Below, piece by piece: positions 1 to 6,703 of a DNA stretch of 64,000 nucleotides (within the stretch, counting starts at the first letter, position 1; the number at the start of each line of letters is the position of its first letter). The DNA comes from Nibribacter ruber (GTDB lineage Bacteria; Bacteroidota; Bacteroidia; Cytophagales; Hymenobacteraceae), in contig NZ_CP047897.1 of the NCBI RefSeq assembly GCF_009913235.1, forward strand, positions 1,426,001 through 1,490,000. Reading direction: 5' to 3'. Position numbers and translations under genes: made by a program. The notes below the pieces were generated by a model. The model did no database searches and had not been told where the DNA came from. It saw only the letters and a list, made by a program, of their open reading frames with translations.

Positions 1-53
1 TGAAGTACCGCTTCGTGATTGACATGGCTACCCTGGAGCCTGAAAATGCGTAA
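1..53 (+). CDS. C-terminus of a zinc-type alcohol dehydrogenase (partial)
   Basis: Reading from base 3 gives KYRFVIDMATLEPENA followed by TAA at 51-53. The RFVIDMATL ending is typical of the last strand of zinc-dependent, NAD(P)-linked alcohol/aldehyde dehydrogenases (AdhP/YahK type). Only 16 residues are visible, so the family rests on this tail alone and the catalytic part lies outside the window. A hairpin terminator and a palindromic repeat follow the stop codon. Confidence 0.5.
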   Translation, partial: KYRFVIDMATLEPENA

Positions 54-71
54 GTGAAATAAATTTTAGGT

Positions 72-113
72 GCCAAGAGCCAGCCCTTACCAAAGGCTGG
101 CTCTTGGCGTTTT
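72..113 (+). terminator. Intrinsic terminator after the dehydrogenase tail
   Basis: The arms GCCAAGAGCCAGCC (72-85) and GGCTGGCTCTTGGC (95-108) are perfectly complementary across a 9-nt loop and are followed by GTTTTT. The T-run is the left arm of the 38-bp palindromic element that starts at 108. Confidence 0.8.
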
Positions 114-145
114 TGGCGTATTTTCCAGAAAAGAGGCTAAAAACG
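108..145. repeat. 38-bp palindromic element, copy 1
   Basis: This copy matches the family consensus (left half near CGTTTTTGGCYTGTTTTCC, right half near GGAAAACAGGCCAAAAACG). It is placed after a stop codon, and its left T5 tract doubles as the tail of the preceding terminator stem. Confidence 0.85.
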
Positions 146-419
146 ATGGCATGGGAGTAATCCGTTTTCAGATAGAAAGGGAGAAAATTTCTTGCTGTGA
201 GTTTGACGTAATGAGGCATCCATTGTAGTTTACAAGCGATTAGGTTGCACTGGCGTTGCGGAAGAAGTTGATGTGATTTTTTCACTTGGCAGCAACTGGT
301 AGGTTTTTTTTAACATCATCTGAATAAATACTGAATTTAGCAGTAAGCTGGCGGCAATGAGCAAAATGGGCGCTGAGTTCTTTACCTTCGGGGTCAAAAG
401 CAATTCCATCTTCTATTCC

Positions 420-1202
420 ATGAAAAAAGCATCCCTCCTACTCTTCTTCCTCTTGGTGCAATTAACCGTTTTTGCCCAGGAAGCCGCCGAACAAGAATTT
501 GAAACGGACCGGCCCAGCAAAACCGAGGCCTCCAGCCTGGTACCCAACGGCTATTTCCAGCTAGAAACGGGAGCACAGTTTGAAAGAAACGAATACGGAG
601 ATTTGGTAGGCAAAGAATGGCTATACCCCCAGGCACTGGTGCGGGTGGGCATCTCCTCCATAGTAGAGTTTCGCGCCGAAGGGACCTTCAGACGCCAGCA
701 GACCTGGTCTGGCGACCAGCTGGCCTACCAGCGCAAGGGACTGAGCACCGTGCGAGTGGGGTCAAAAGTGAACGTACTGCAAGAGAAGGGCTTGGTACCT
801 GAACTGTCTCTTTTGCTCATGTTGGAGCTGCCCTTGGGCAAAGAAGGGTACAAACCTGAAAACGTAGCACCAGAGTTCAAACTACTGCTTTCCAACCACC
901 TCACAGACAGGATTCAGCTGCAGTACAACGTTGGCTACAGAAAAGAGCCTGAGTACGGTGAAATGGAAGAAAAAATCCAGTACTCGGCTACTTTGAGCGG
1001 CAAACTAACGGATAGGATTTCTCTGTTTGGGGAGTATTTTGGCGAAAAGACCAACACCAATTCTGAAAACAACATTGACGGCGGCCTGCAGTTCTTGATT
1101 TTACCCAACCTGCAAATAGACGCGATCATAGGGACCAATCTTTCTCTGGACGTTCCCAATTTCTTTACCGGCGTCGGCCTTAGCCTGCGTCTGCCTCAGT
1201 AA
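420..1202 (+). CDS. Putative outer-membrane beta-barrel, MetA-pathway/transporter family
   Basis: A 260-residue exported protein. The ATG at 420 is chosen because it opens a clean signal peptide (MKKASLLLFFLLVQLTVFAQ, cleaved after FAQ); the in-frame ATGs upstream would add an uncharged leader. The mature start FETDRPSKTEASSLVPNGYFQLETG is diagnostic of the phenol-degradation MetA/transporter-like barrel family (PF13557) common in Bacteroidota. Alternating hydrophobic strands run to the C-terminal LSLRLPQ, consistent with an outer-membrane barrel. The substrate is unknown. The acetyltransferase gene follows after 26 bp and may be co-transcribed. Confidence 0.75.
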   Translation: MKKASLLLFFLLVQLTVFAQEAAEQEFETDRPSKTEASSLVPNGYFQLETGAQFERNEYGDLVGKEWLYPQALVRVGISSIVEFRAEGTFRRQQTWSGDQLAYQRKGLSTVRVGSKVNVLQEKGLVPELSLLLMLELPLGKEGYKPENVAPEFKLLLSNHLTDRIQLQYNVGYRKEPEYGEMEEKIQYSATLSGKLTDRISLFGEYFGEKTNTNSENNIDGGLQFLILPNLQIDAIIGTNLSLDVPNFFTGVGLSLRLPQ

Positions 1203-1228
1203 GCAGCAAGAAACTGACCTCTACCCTT

Positions 1229-1759
1229 ATGCCGCTAGAAACCGATTTTGTTGTAGAAACCGATCGCCTAACCTTAAGTAGGGTCACGCCCGCAGACGCT
1301 CCGTTTATCTTAGAGATCGTCAACAGTCCGGGCTGGCTAATGTACATAGGAGACAGGAACGTGCACACGCTGGAACAGGCCCATTTTTACATGGAGAACG
1401 CCTACTTCGGCAAATACCGGCTGCAGGGCTTCGGCATGTATCTGGTGCGCCGGAAGGAAGACCAGGCGGCCATGGGACTGTGTGGGTTGGTGCAACGCGA
1501 GTATCTACCGGGCCCAGACCTGGGCTATGCGTTTTTGCCTGGTTTTGGCGGAAAGGGATACGCCACCGAAGCGGCCCAAGGGGTGCTCACCTACGCCCGG
1601 GAAGAACTCAAAATCCCCCGCCTACTGGCCATGACCCTGCCAGACAATCACGCTTCCATCCGGTTGCTAGAGAAGCTTGGGTTTAGGTTCAACAACACGC
1701 TGCAGGACCCCAACACCCAGGAAGACCTGAACTTGTACAAGAAAGAGCTCTTGTCATGA
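1229..1759 (+). CDS. GNAT-family N-acetyltransferase (RimJ/RimL-like)
   Basis: A 176-residue protein with the layout of ribosomal-protein-type acetyltransferases (PF13302): an N-terminal ETDRLTLSRVTPADAPFILEIV strand-helix, a central GYAFLPGFGGKGYATEA acetyl-CoA pyrophosphate loop (about residues 108-124), and a C-terminal NHASIRLLEKLGF segment. It should transfer acetyl from acetyl-CoA to an amino group; the substrate cannot be told from sequence. Length is normal for the family. It is followed by a bidirectional terminator shared with the convergent lipoprotein gene. Confidence 0.85.
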   Translation: MPLETDFVVETDRLTLSRVTPADAPFILEIVNSPGWLMYIGDRNVHTLEQAHFYMENAYFGKYRLQGFGMYLVRRKEDQAAMGLCGLVQREYLPGPDLGYAFLPGFGGKGYATEAAQGVLTYAREELKIPRLLAMTLPDNHASIRLLEKLGFRFNNTLQDPNTQEDLNLYKKELLS

Positions 1760-1764
1760 AACGC

Positions 1765-1794
1765 AAAAGGCCACCAGAAAACTGGTGGCCTTTT
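1765..1794. terminator. Bidirectional terminator between convergent genes
   Basis: AAAAGGCCACCA (1765-1776) pairs perfectly with TGGTGGCCTTTT (1783-1794) across a 6-nt loop, giving an A-tract/T-tract stem that can stop transcription from both sides. Confidence 0.85.
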
Positions 1795-1816
1795 GTTAGT
1801 ATGGACTCTAGGAAAT

Positions 1817-2284
1817 TTAGCGCTTTACCTCTACCGGATGGTCTTCCAGCTGGGCGTAGTGCAGTTTCCAAGCGCCTTTGTCGTTCTTTTTCCAAATCAG
1901 CATGTAGTTGCCTTCGCCCTGGCCTCTTGGCAATTCGCGGCTTTCTGGGATTACATCAACGGTGAAAGTACCACCTTCAAAGGCAATTTTTTCATCGGCG
2001 CCTGTGCTGATGGCAGACGTTCTCAGGTTCTCAATCGTCCCCATGGTCTCGCGTACCCATTTCTGGGACACTTCGCTTTTTCCGTTGAAATGTACCTCGC
2101 CTTGCACAAAGTGGGCGTCTTCGGCCAGTAGGGTATCTAGCTGGGTAGAGTTTTTGCTGTTCCAGGCGCCAATAAACTGTTGGCTGAGTGTAGAAACGTT
2201 GAAGGGTTCTTTTTCTTCCATCTTGGTACAGGAAGAGAAACCTACTAACAGCACTACCAAGAACATTAACATATTTGATTTCAT
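1817..2284 (-). CDS. SnoaL/NTF2-like (DUF4440-type) lipoprotein
   Basis: 155 residues. The N-terminus MKSNMLMFLVVLLVGFSSC is a lipoprotein signal with lipobox GFSSC, so the protein is likely membrane-anchored on the periplasmic side or in the outer membrane. The rest (FIGAWNSKNSTQLDTLLAEDAHFV ... GNYMLIWKKNDKGAWKLHYAQ) has the cone-shaped NTF2-like fold pattern of DUF4440/SnoaL proteins: helix, loop with DxxF, then a beta-sheet ending in W+LHYAQ. No catalytic residues can be assigned. It is monocistronic, convergent with the acetyltransferase gene. Confidence 0.7.
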   Translation of the reverse strand: MKSNMLMFLVVLLVGFSSCTKMEEKEPFNVSTLSQQFIGAWNSKNSTQLDTLLAEDAHFVQGEVHFNGKSEVSQKWVRETMGTIENLRTSAISTGADEKIAFEGGTFTVDVIPESRELPRGQGEGNYMLIWKKNDKGAWKLHYAQLEDHPVEVKR

Positions 2285-2367
2285 AGAATCGGGTTTTAGT
2301 GATGGATATGCCTCATACTCCTTTTAAATATTAGGAGTTTCAAATATTTTACGATTTGGGTAAGAAA

Positions 2368-2394
2368 AAAGCCCAAGCACAGGGCCTGGGCTTT
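2368..2394 (-). terminator. Terminator of the glycine-zipper gene
   Basis: AAAGCCCA and TGGGCTTT pair at the ends of a 27-bp hairpin; on the minus strand it is followed by a T-rich tract (plus-strand AAGAAAAAA at 2362-2370). Confidence 0.7.
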
Positions 2395-2414
2395 CTAATT
2401 TTAAGCGGTATCGC

Positions 2415-2942
2415 TTACCAGCTCTTTCTTCTGTACTCTGTGTTAGAGTAAGGCTTAGAATAGTCACCGTAGTCTTCGTTCGGCAAAAAGGCCATGTTGT
2501 CCATGCTCATGATCTGTGGCTGGCCGGCAGTATAGCCCGTGTAGGCCATGGTAGCGGCGGGGGCAGCAACGGCAGCAGCTTTAGTAGTTGATGCTTTTCT
2601 GCTTGATCCGGCAGATCTGTTAGAAGAACTATAGGCATAGGCTCTGTTAGCGGCAACGTTTCTGTTGAACTCGGCTACACGCTCAGCCTCTCTTTTCTTT
2701 TGTTTGTTGTCAATGATCTTACCAACCCCATACCCAACGGCGGCTCCACCAACACCACCCACTACACCACCTACGGCGCGGTTTCTTTTGTGAATGATGG
2801 CCCCGGCAGCAGCTCCGGTAACACCGCCAATCACGGCACCTTTCGCTTGTGGGCTCCACTTTTTATCTTGTGCTTGAACAGATCCGCTTACTAGTAAAGC
2901 AATCATCAACACCAGGCTTAACATTACATTTACCTTTTTCAT
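2415..2942 (-). CDS. Glycine-zipper envelope protein
   Basis: 175 residues from the ATG at 2942. A start 39 bp upstream is possible but would bury the signal peptide MKKVNVMLSLVLMIALLVSGSVQAQ. The mature part opens with AKGAVIGGVTGAAAGAIIHKRNRAVGG and continues GGVGGAAVGYGVGKIID, the GxxxG-rich glycine-zipper pattern (YMGG-like, PF13488/PF13441) thought to form membrane-associated helical hairpins. A basic linker and an Ala/Ser/Thr-rich C-terminal half follow. Probably a periplasmic or outer-membrane stress-type protein; no enzymatic motif is seen. Confidence 0.7.
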   Translation of the reverse strand: MKKVNVMLSLVLMIALLVSGSVQAQDKKWSPQAKGAVIGGVTGAAAGAIIHKRNRAVGGVVGGVGGAAVGYGVGKIIDNKQKKREAERVAEFNRNVAANRAYAYSSSNRSAGSSRKASTTKAAAVAAPAATMAYTGYTAGQPQIMSMDNMAFLPNEDYGDYSKPYSNTEYRRKSW

Positions 2943-3387
2943 AACAGTTTCTTTTATTGTGGGAGATGTTTTTTCATTCACTCTGTTGTGGTTGACCTTA
3001 TTTCAAGTTCCGTGCCAATTTCTTGCAGAGCGTTTAAATCTTTTTGTTTCGTTCTGACAGTCATTATTCAAGTACCGTGCCAAAAAGCTAATGCGCGTTA
3101 CCTACCATCAGAAGGCTTATACTCCCTACACTGCATTTTAGATGCGTGCACAAGCCCCTACACTGGTCCATTCTCTCTGTTTGGGAGTTTTTATTTCGAT
3201 TAAAACATACGCTTACCTTCCTGACTATTAACCTTCTACCCGAATCCATTCCTTAACAGACCAGGTACTTTATAATATAGAATTTAATATATTCTAGTAC
3301 CTTAGGCTACACAATTTCTGGCAAAGCAAGGAATTACTTTATTATAAGAAGTAAAACAAATAATTGCTTGCCCGCTCAGTCTCACGT
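2943..3387. other. Intergenic region between divergent genes, 445 bp
   Basis: No convincing gene is seen. It holds a 17-bp near-exact direct repeat (TTCAAGTTCCGTGCCAA at 3002-3018 and TTCAAGTACCGTGCCAA at 3067-3083, starts 65 bp apart) close to the glycine-zipper start, plus an AT-rich stretch around 3268-3302 bounded by GGTAC/GTACC. It probably carries the promoters of both flanking genes. Confidence 0.5.
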
Positions 3388-3699
3388 ATGGAAAACACTG
3401 AAGAATACGCCCTGTTTGGGAAAATGACGGCCCAGCCCGGCCAACGCGAAGCACTCCTTTCTATCTTGCTGCAGGCGGCTCAACTGGTCTCCACCGCAAA
3501 AGGGTGCCACCAATACCTGGTTTACAAAGACACCCAGCACCAGGACTGTATCTGGATAAGCGAGATTTGGGACAGTAAAGCCGATCATGACGCCTCTTTG
3601 ACTATTGCGGGCTGTAAGGAATTGATCATGCAGGCCATGCCCCTGCTGGCGGGCAAACCTGAAAGAACTGAATTGACGTTGTCGGGAGGCAAGCGCTAA
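3388..3699 (+). CDS. ABM-type (antibiotic biosynthesis monooxygenase) quinol monooxygenase
   Basis: 103 residues from the ATG at 3388; a TTG start 24 bp upstream would only add a non-conserved leader. The sequence (EEYALFGKMTAQPGQREALLSILLQAA ... GCHQYLVYKDTQHQDCIWISEIWDSKADHDASL) is the ferredoxin-like dimeric alpha/beta barrel of the ABM/YgiN family (PF03992), with the conserved W.SE.WdskadHdaSL strand-helix. Such proteins oxidise quinols or degrade haem; the substrate here is unknown. Length is standard. The DUF885 peptidase gene starts 33 bp downstream. Confidence 0.8.
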   Translation: MENTEEYALFGKMTAQPGQREALLSILLQAAQLVSTAKGCHQYLVYKDTQHQDCIWISEIWDSKADHDASLTIAGCKELIMQAMPLLAGKPERTELTLSGGKR

Positions 3700-3732
3700 C
3701 TGACAGGTAACCTTAACAATCCTCCTTTTCAC

Positions 3733-5058
3733 ATGAGCGTAAGAAATCTCTGGCTGCTGCTGGCCATGCCTTTGTTTTTGGCTTGTTCTGGCCAAAAGAG
3801 CCCAAAAACGGATGACGTAGCAAAACTGAACCAACTGGCGGCAGAATACGTGCAACTCGGTTTAGGCATTGGCCAATATGATCCGGACTTTGTTGATGCT
3901 TATTACGGGCCAGACTCCTTAAAACCAACCGGACCCAAGCAGCCCACGTTCCCCAAAGACACCCTGCTGGTACAGGTTCATCATTTGCTTGGCCAGTTGA
4001 AGCCCTACACCACCGCAGAAACACCAGACAGCCTAAGAACGCGCGCCCACTGGATCTCTCAGCAATTGGTAGCCTTCGGGCGCCGCATCAAGATTATTTC
4101 TGGCGAGTACGCTTCCTTTGACGAAGAATCCAAGGACCTGTTTGGTGTGGTGGCTCCGCACTTCCCTGAGGGCACTTTTCCCGGCATTGTGAAGCAGTTG
4201 GACAGCCTGTTGCTAGGTTCCGGCACGGTGCAGGAGCGGTATCAGAAACTGGCCAGCAGTTTCTACCTTCCCAAAACCAAACTGGATACCGTCTTCAAAA
4301 CCGCCGTGGCTGAAGCCCGCCGCCGTACGCTGCAGCATTTTCAGCTTCCGGCGCAAGAGTCCTTTGTGATTGAATATGTCACCAACAAGCCCTGGTCTGG
4401 CTACAACTGGTACAAAGGCTATCAGCAGAGCGTGATTCAAGTGAACACAGACCTTCCCAAGAGCATCAATGACGCCATTCTACTGGCCTGCCATGAAGGC
4501 TACCCGGGCCACCACGTGTACAATGCCCTGCTGGAGAAAAACCTGTACCAAGACCAAGGCGGCATTGAAATATCACTGTATCCGTTGTTCAGTCCGCAGT
4601 CGTTTATTGCCGAGGGCAGCGCCAACTACGGCGTAAGCGTGGCCTTTCCGCCCGCCGAACACCAGCGCTACGCCCGGGAAGTCTTGTTACCTTTGGCTGG
4701 CCTGGATACGACTCACCTAAGCCTCTACTACAAGGCCAGCGCCTTAATGGGCAAACTCAACTACGTGCGAAATGAGGTAGGCAGAAAACTTCTGGCCGGT
4801 ACCATCACCCAGGCCCAGGCTGCGCAGCAACTGGTAGCGGAAGGCCTTTATGAAAAAGCATCGGCTGAGAAATCAGTAGACTTCATCCAAAAATACCGCA
4901 GCTACGTGATTAACTACAACTATGGCCAGGACCTGGTGAAGCAGTACATTGAGACCCAGGGCGGCACCGCCTCAGCCACAGACAAGCGCTGGCAATTGTT
5001 TGGTGAACTCCTCAGCAACCAGGTCACGCCCACCGACTTGCTCCAGAAAACAAAATAG
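3733..5058 (+). CDS. DUF885-family zinc peptidase-like lipoprotein
   Basis: 441 residues. N-terminus MSVRNLWLLLAMPLFLAC gives a lipobox LFLAC with Cys18. The key motif HEGYPGHH lies at residues 254-261, matching the modified HExxH zinc site of DUF885 proteins, and a downstream FIAEGSANYGVSVAFP holds the likely third zinc-binding Glu. DUF885 members are usually 550-600 residues, so this is a shorter variant. Predicted role is an envelope-located metal-dependent peptidase or hydrolase of unknown substrate. It may be co-transcribed with the monooxygenase gene upstream. Confidence 0.75.
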   Translation: MSVRNLWLLLAMPLFLACSGQKSPKTDDVAKLNQLAAEYVQLGLGIGQYDPDFVDAYYGPDSLKPTGPKQPTFPKDTLLVQVHHLLGQLKPYTTAETPDSLRTRAHWISQQLVAFGRRIKIISGEYASFDEESKDLFGVVAPHFPEGTFPGIVKQLDSLLLGSGTVQERYQKLASSFYLPKTKLDTVFKTAVAEARRRTLQHFQLPAQESFVIEYVTNKPWSGYNWYKGYQQSVIQVNTDLPKSINDAILLACHEGYPGHHVYNALLEKNLYQDQGGIEISLYPLFSPQSFIAEGSANYGVSVAFPPAEHQRYAREVLLPLAGLDTTHLSLYYKASALMGKLNYVRNEVGRKLLAGTITQAQAAQQLVAEGLYEKASAEKSVDFIQKYRSYVINYNYGQDLVKQYIETQGGTASATDKRWQLFGELLSNQVTPTDLLQKTK

Positions 5059-5511
5059 TCTGGTACTTCTATCTACCTAATTGCTTTCCTTAAGGGAAAA
5101 GAAAGCTGCTTTGCATATCCACAACTGACTGGTGGCGGCTTTGGCTGCACATTATACTTTCATATGATCATCAATGATAGGTAAATACCAATAGCCTCTA
5201 CTATAATGTTGTCATTTAGGAGATTGGAAGCAGGAAGCTTGCGTACATCGTTTTTGGTCTGTTCTCTTGAAAACAAGTCAAAAACGATGCATTAACGAAT
5301 TCTCTCGTGCCTCACCTTGCTAACTCTGTATTGCAAGGGGGTATGCTATTTTCCGTTTTATTGCTTTTCAGCCAGAGAATAAACCAAAGTGAGGCCTGGT
5401 GAGACATAAATGAGCTTAACAGAAAACCCAAATTCTTTTGGATTAATAATGCTAGTTTCGGCCGACGGCTGCCGACGCCGTTTAATATAACCGTTGGTCT
5501 TTCTTAGAAGA
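5059..5511. other. Intergenic region, 453 bp, with repeat copy 2
   Basis: No gene is seen. It contains one 38-bp palindromic element and, near its right edge, a GC-rich patch around 5460-5480 with GCCGACG twice, immediately before the AT-rich membrane gene. The sequence ACCGTTGG at 5490-5497 recurs inverted downstream of that gene. Confidence 0.5.
5249..5286. repeat. 38-bp palindromic element, copy 2
   Basis: CGTTTTTGGTCTGTTCTCTT and AAAACAAGTCAAAAACG halves; the flanks CAT/ATG extend the stem by a few pairs. It lies 190 bp after the DUF885 stop codon. Confidence 0.8.
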
Positions 5512-6465
5512 ATGAATTACATACAATATACAGGAGTTATATTTGGCGCTGTTTATGGCTTTATCTACAGGCTAATTTGCGAAAGAGAAGTAGTTGATAC
5601 TATTTATAATATCTATAATATTTATACTGTCTCCTTTGTTTGGGTCTTACCAATTGTCATTGCAATTATCCCAATTGTTTTTGCTAGGAAAGAACTTCTG
5701 AATTCAAAATGGAAACAGTTCGCATTTCCCTTCCTTAGCGTTCTAATTTTTTTCATCCTTACGCTATCAAGCGGAGTTGAAGATTGGCTTTGCATTCTCA
5801 TTATTTCATTTCCATTCTTAATAACAGCGGGAATAGTTGGCTTAGTTTTGGCACCTTTCATTAAGAACAGAAGCTCTAAAAAGCTTTACTCAATTATGCT
5901 TCTTCCATTTATTCTTAATCCGGTTGAGTCTCTTTTACCAAACAAGTCTGAGAAATTTCGTGTAGAAACTCAAATTGTCATCAATACCAATCAAGAAGTT
6001 GTTTGGGAAAACATTTTAGAAGTTCCAGAAATAAAGGAAGCAGAATATAATTATGGCTTACTGAACTGGATTGGCGTCCCAAGGCCTATTAAATCAAAAG
6101 TGTATACCACAGATGGCCAGAAAGTGAGGATCGGATATTTTTCAGAAGGTCTTAGGTTATATGAAAGCATCTCACAGATTGACACTCTTCATTATGTAGA
6201 GTTCAAAATCCTATTAGATAAGTCTAGATTAAGAGATTTACCTACAGATAAACATTTGCTACAAAGTGGCAATTTCTATTTTGATAAAATATATTACCGA
6301 CTTCACAAAATAAATAAAGATCAGACAAAACTTACCCTTACCTGTGACTATACTCTAAACTCGAAAATGAATGGGTATGCTAACTTTTGGGCAAATACAA
6401 TTATAAAAGACTTTGAAGTAAGGCTTCTAAATTCATTGAAGCATAAAATTGAAAAACAAATGTGA
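5512..6465 (+). CDS. AT-rich membrane protein with C-terminal SRPBCC-like domain
   Basis: 317 residues from the ATG at 5512. The first about 140 residues contain four probable membrane helices (GVIFGAVYGFIYRLI, TVSFVWVLPIVIAIIPIVF, FAFPFLSVLIFFILTL, LCILIISFPFLITAGIVGLVL). The soluble C-terminal half (VETQIVINTNQEVVWENILEVPEI ... YYRLHKINKDQTKLTLTCDYTL) resembles polyketide cyclase/SRPBCC folds. No specific function can be given. Base composition is clearly more AT-rich than the neighbours and codons favour A/T at the third position, suggesting recent transfer. It stands alone between inverted ACCGTTGG/CCAACGGT octamers. Confidence 0.6.
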   Translation: MNYIQYTGVIFGAVYGFIYRLICEREVVDTIYNIYNIYTVSFVWVLPIVIAIIPIVFARKELLNSKWKQFAFPFLSVLIFFILTLSSGVEDWLCILIISFPFLITAGIVGLVLAPFIKNRSSKKLYSIMLLPFILNPVESLLPNKSEKFRVETQIVINTNQEVVWENILEVPEIKEAEYNYGLLNWIGVPRPIKSKVYTTDGQKVRIGYFSEGLRLYESISQIDTLHYVEFKILLDKSRLRDLPTDKHLLQSGNFYFDKIYYRLHKINKDQTKLTLTCDYTLNSKMNGYANFWANTIIKDFEVRLLNSLKHKIEKQM

Positions 6466-6554
6466 ACAATGTGTAAAAACCATACGTTCGCCAACGGTCG
6501 GTACTCCGTTTACACCAGTTCCATAATAACTACCTTTAATAATTCCCCATCCTC

Positions 6555-6608
6555 CCAAAAACGACAAAGCCAGCCTTCCACCCAGAAGCTGGCTTTGTCG
6601 TTTTTGGG
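6555..6608. terminator. Long hairpin terminator sharing the left arm of repeat copy 3
   Basis: The arm CCAAAAACGACAAAGCCAGC (from 6555) pairs with GCTGGCTTTGTCGTTTTTGG ending at 6608, across a loop of about 14 nt. The second arm overlaps the left arm of repeat copy 3, which also supplies the T-tract. It lies between the AT-rich gene and sbcC. Confidence 0.7.
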
Positions 6609-6636
6609 GTATTTTCCCGGAAAGAGACCAAAAACG
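6599..6636. repeat. 38-bp palindromic element, copy 3 (three-armed)
   Basis: A full copy preceded by an extra right-arm half (CCAAAAACG at 6555-6563) and a unique stem. The left arm can pair either backwards with that half or forwards with its own right arm. Confidence 0.8.
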
Positions 6637-6703
6637 GAAATGCCGCCCTCCTATCCTTCCTCAAAACCTGTTATCTTTAGGGACTCGCTTAGTTTCCAAT
6701 CCC

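Noticed and set aside
5460-6500. Integron attC sites around the AT-rich gene
   Set aside because: The flanks lack the RYYYAAC/GTTRRRY core pairs (GTTGGTC has T where a purine is needed), so only a general cassette-like character is proposed.
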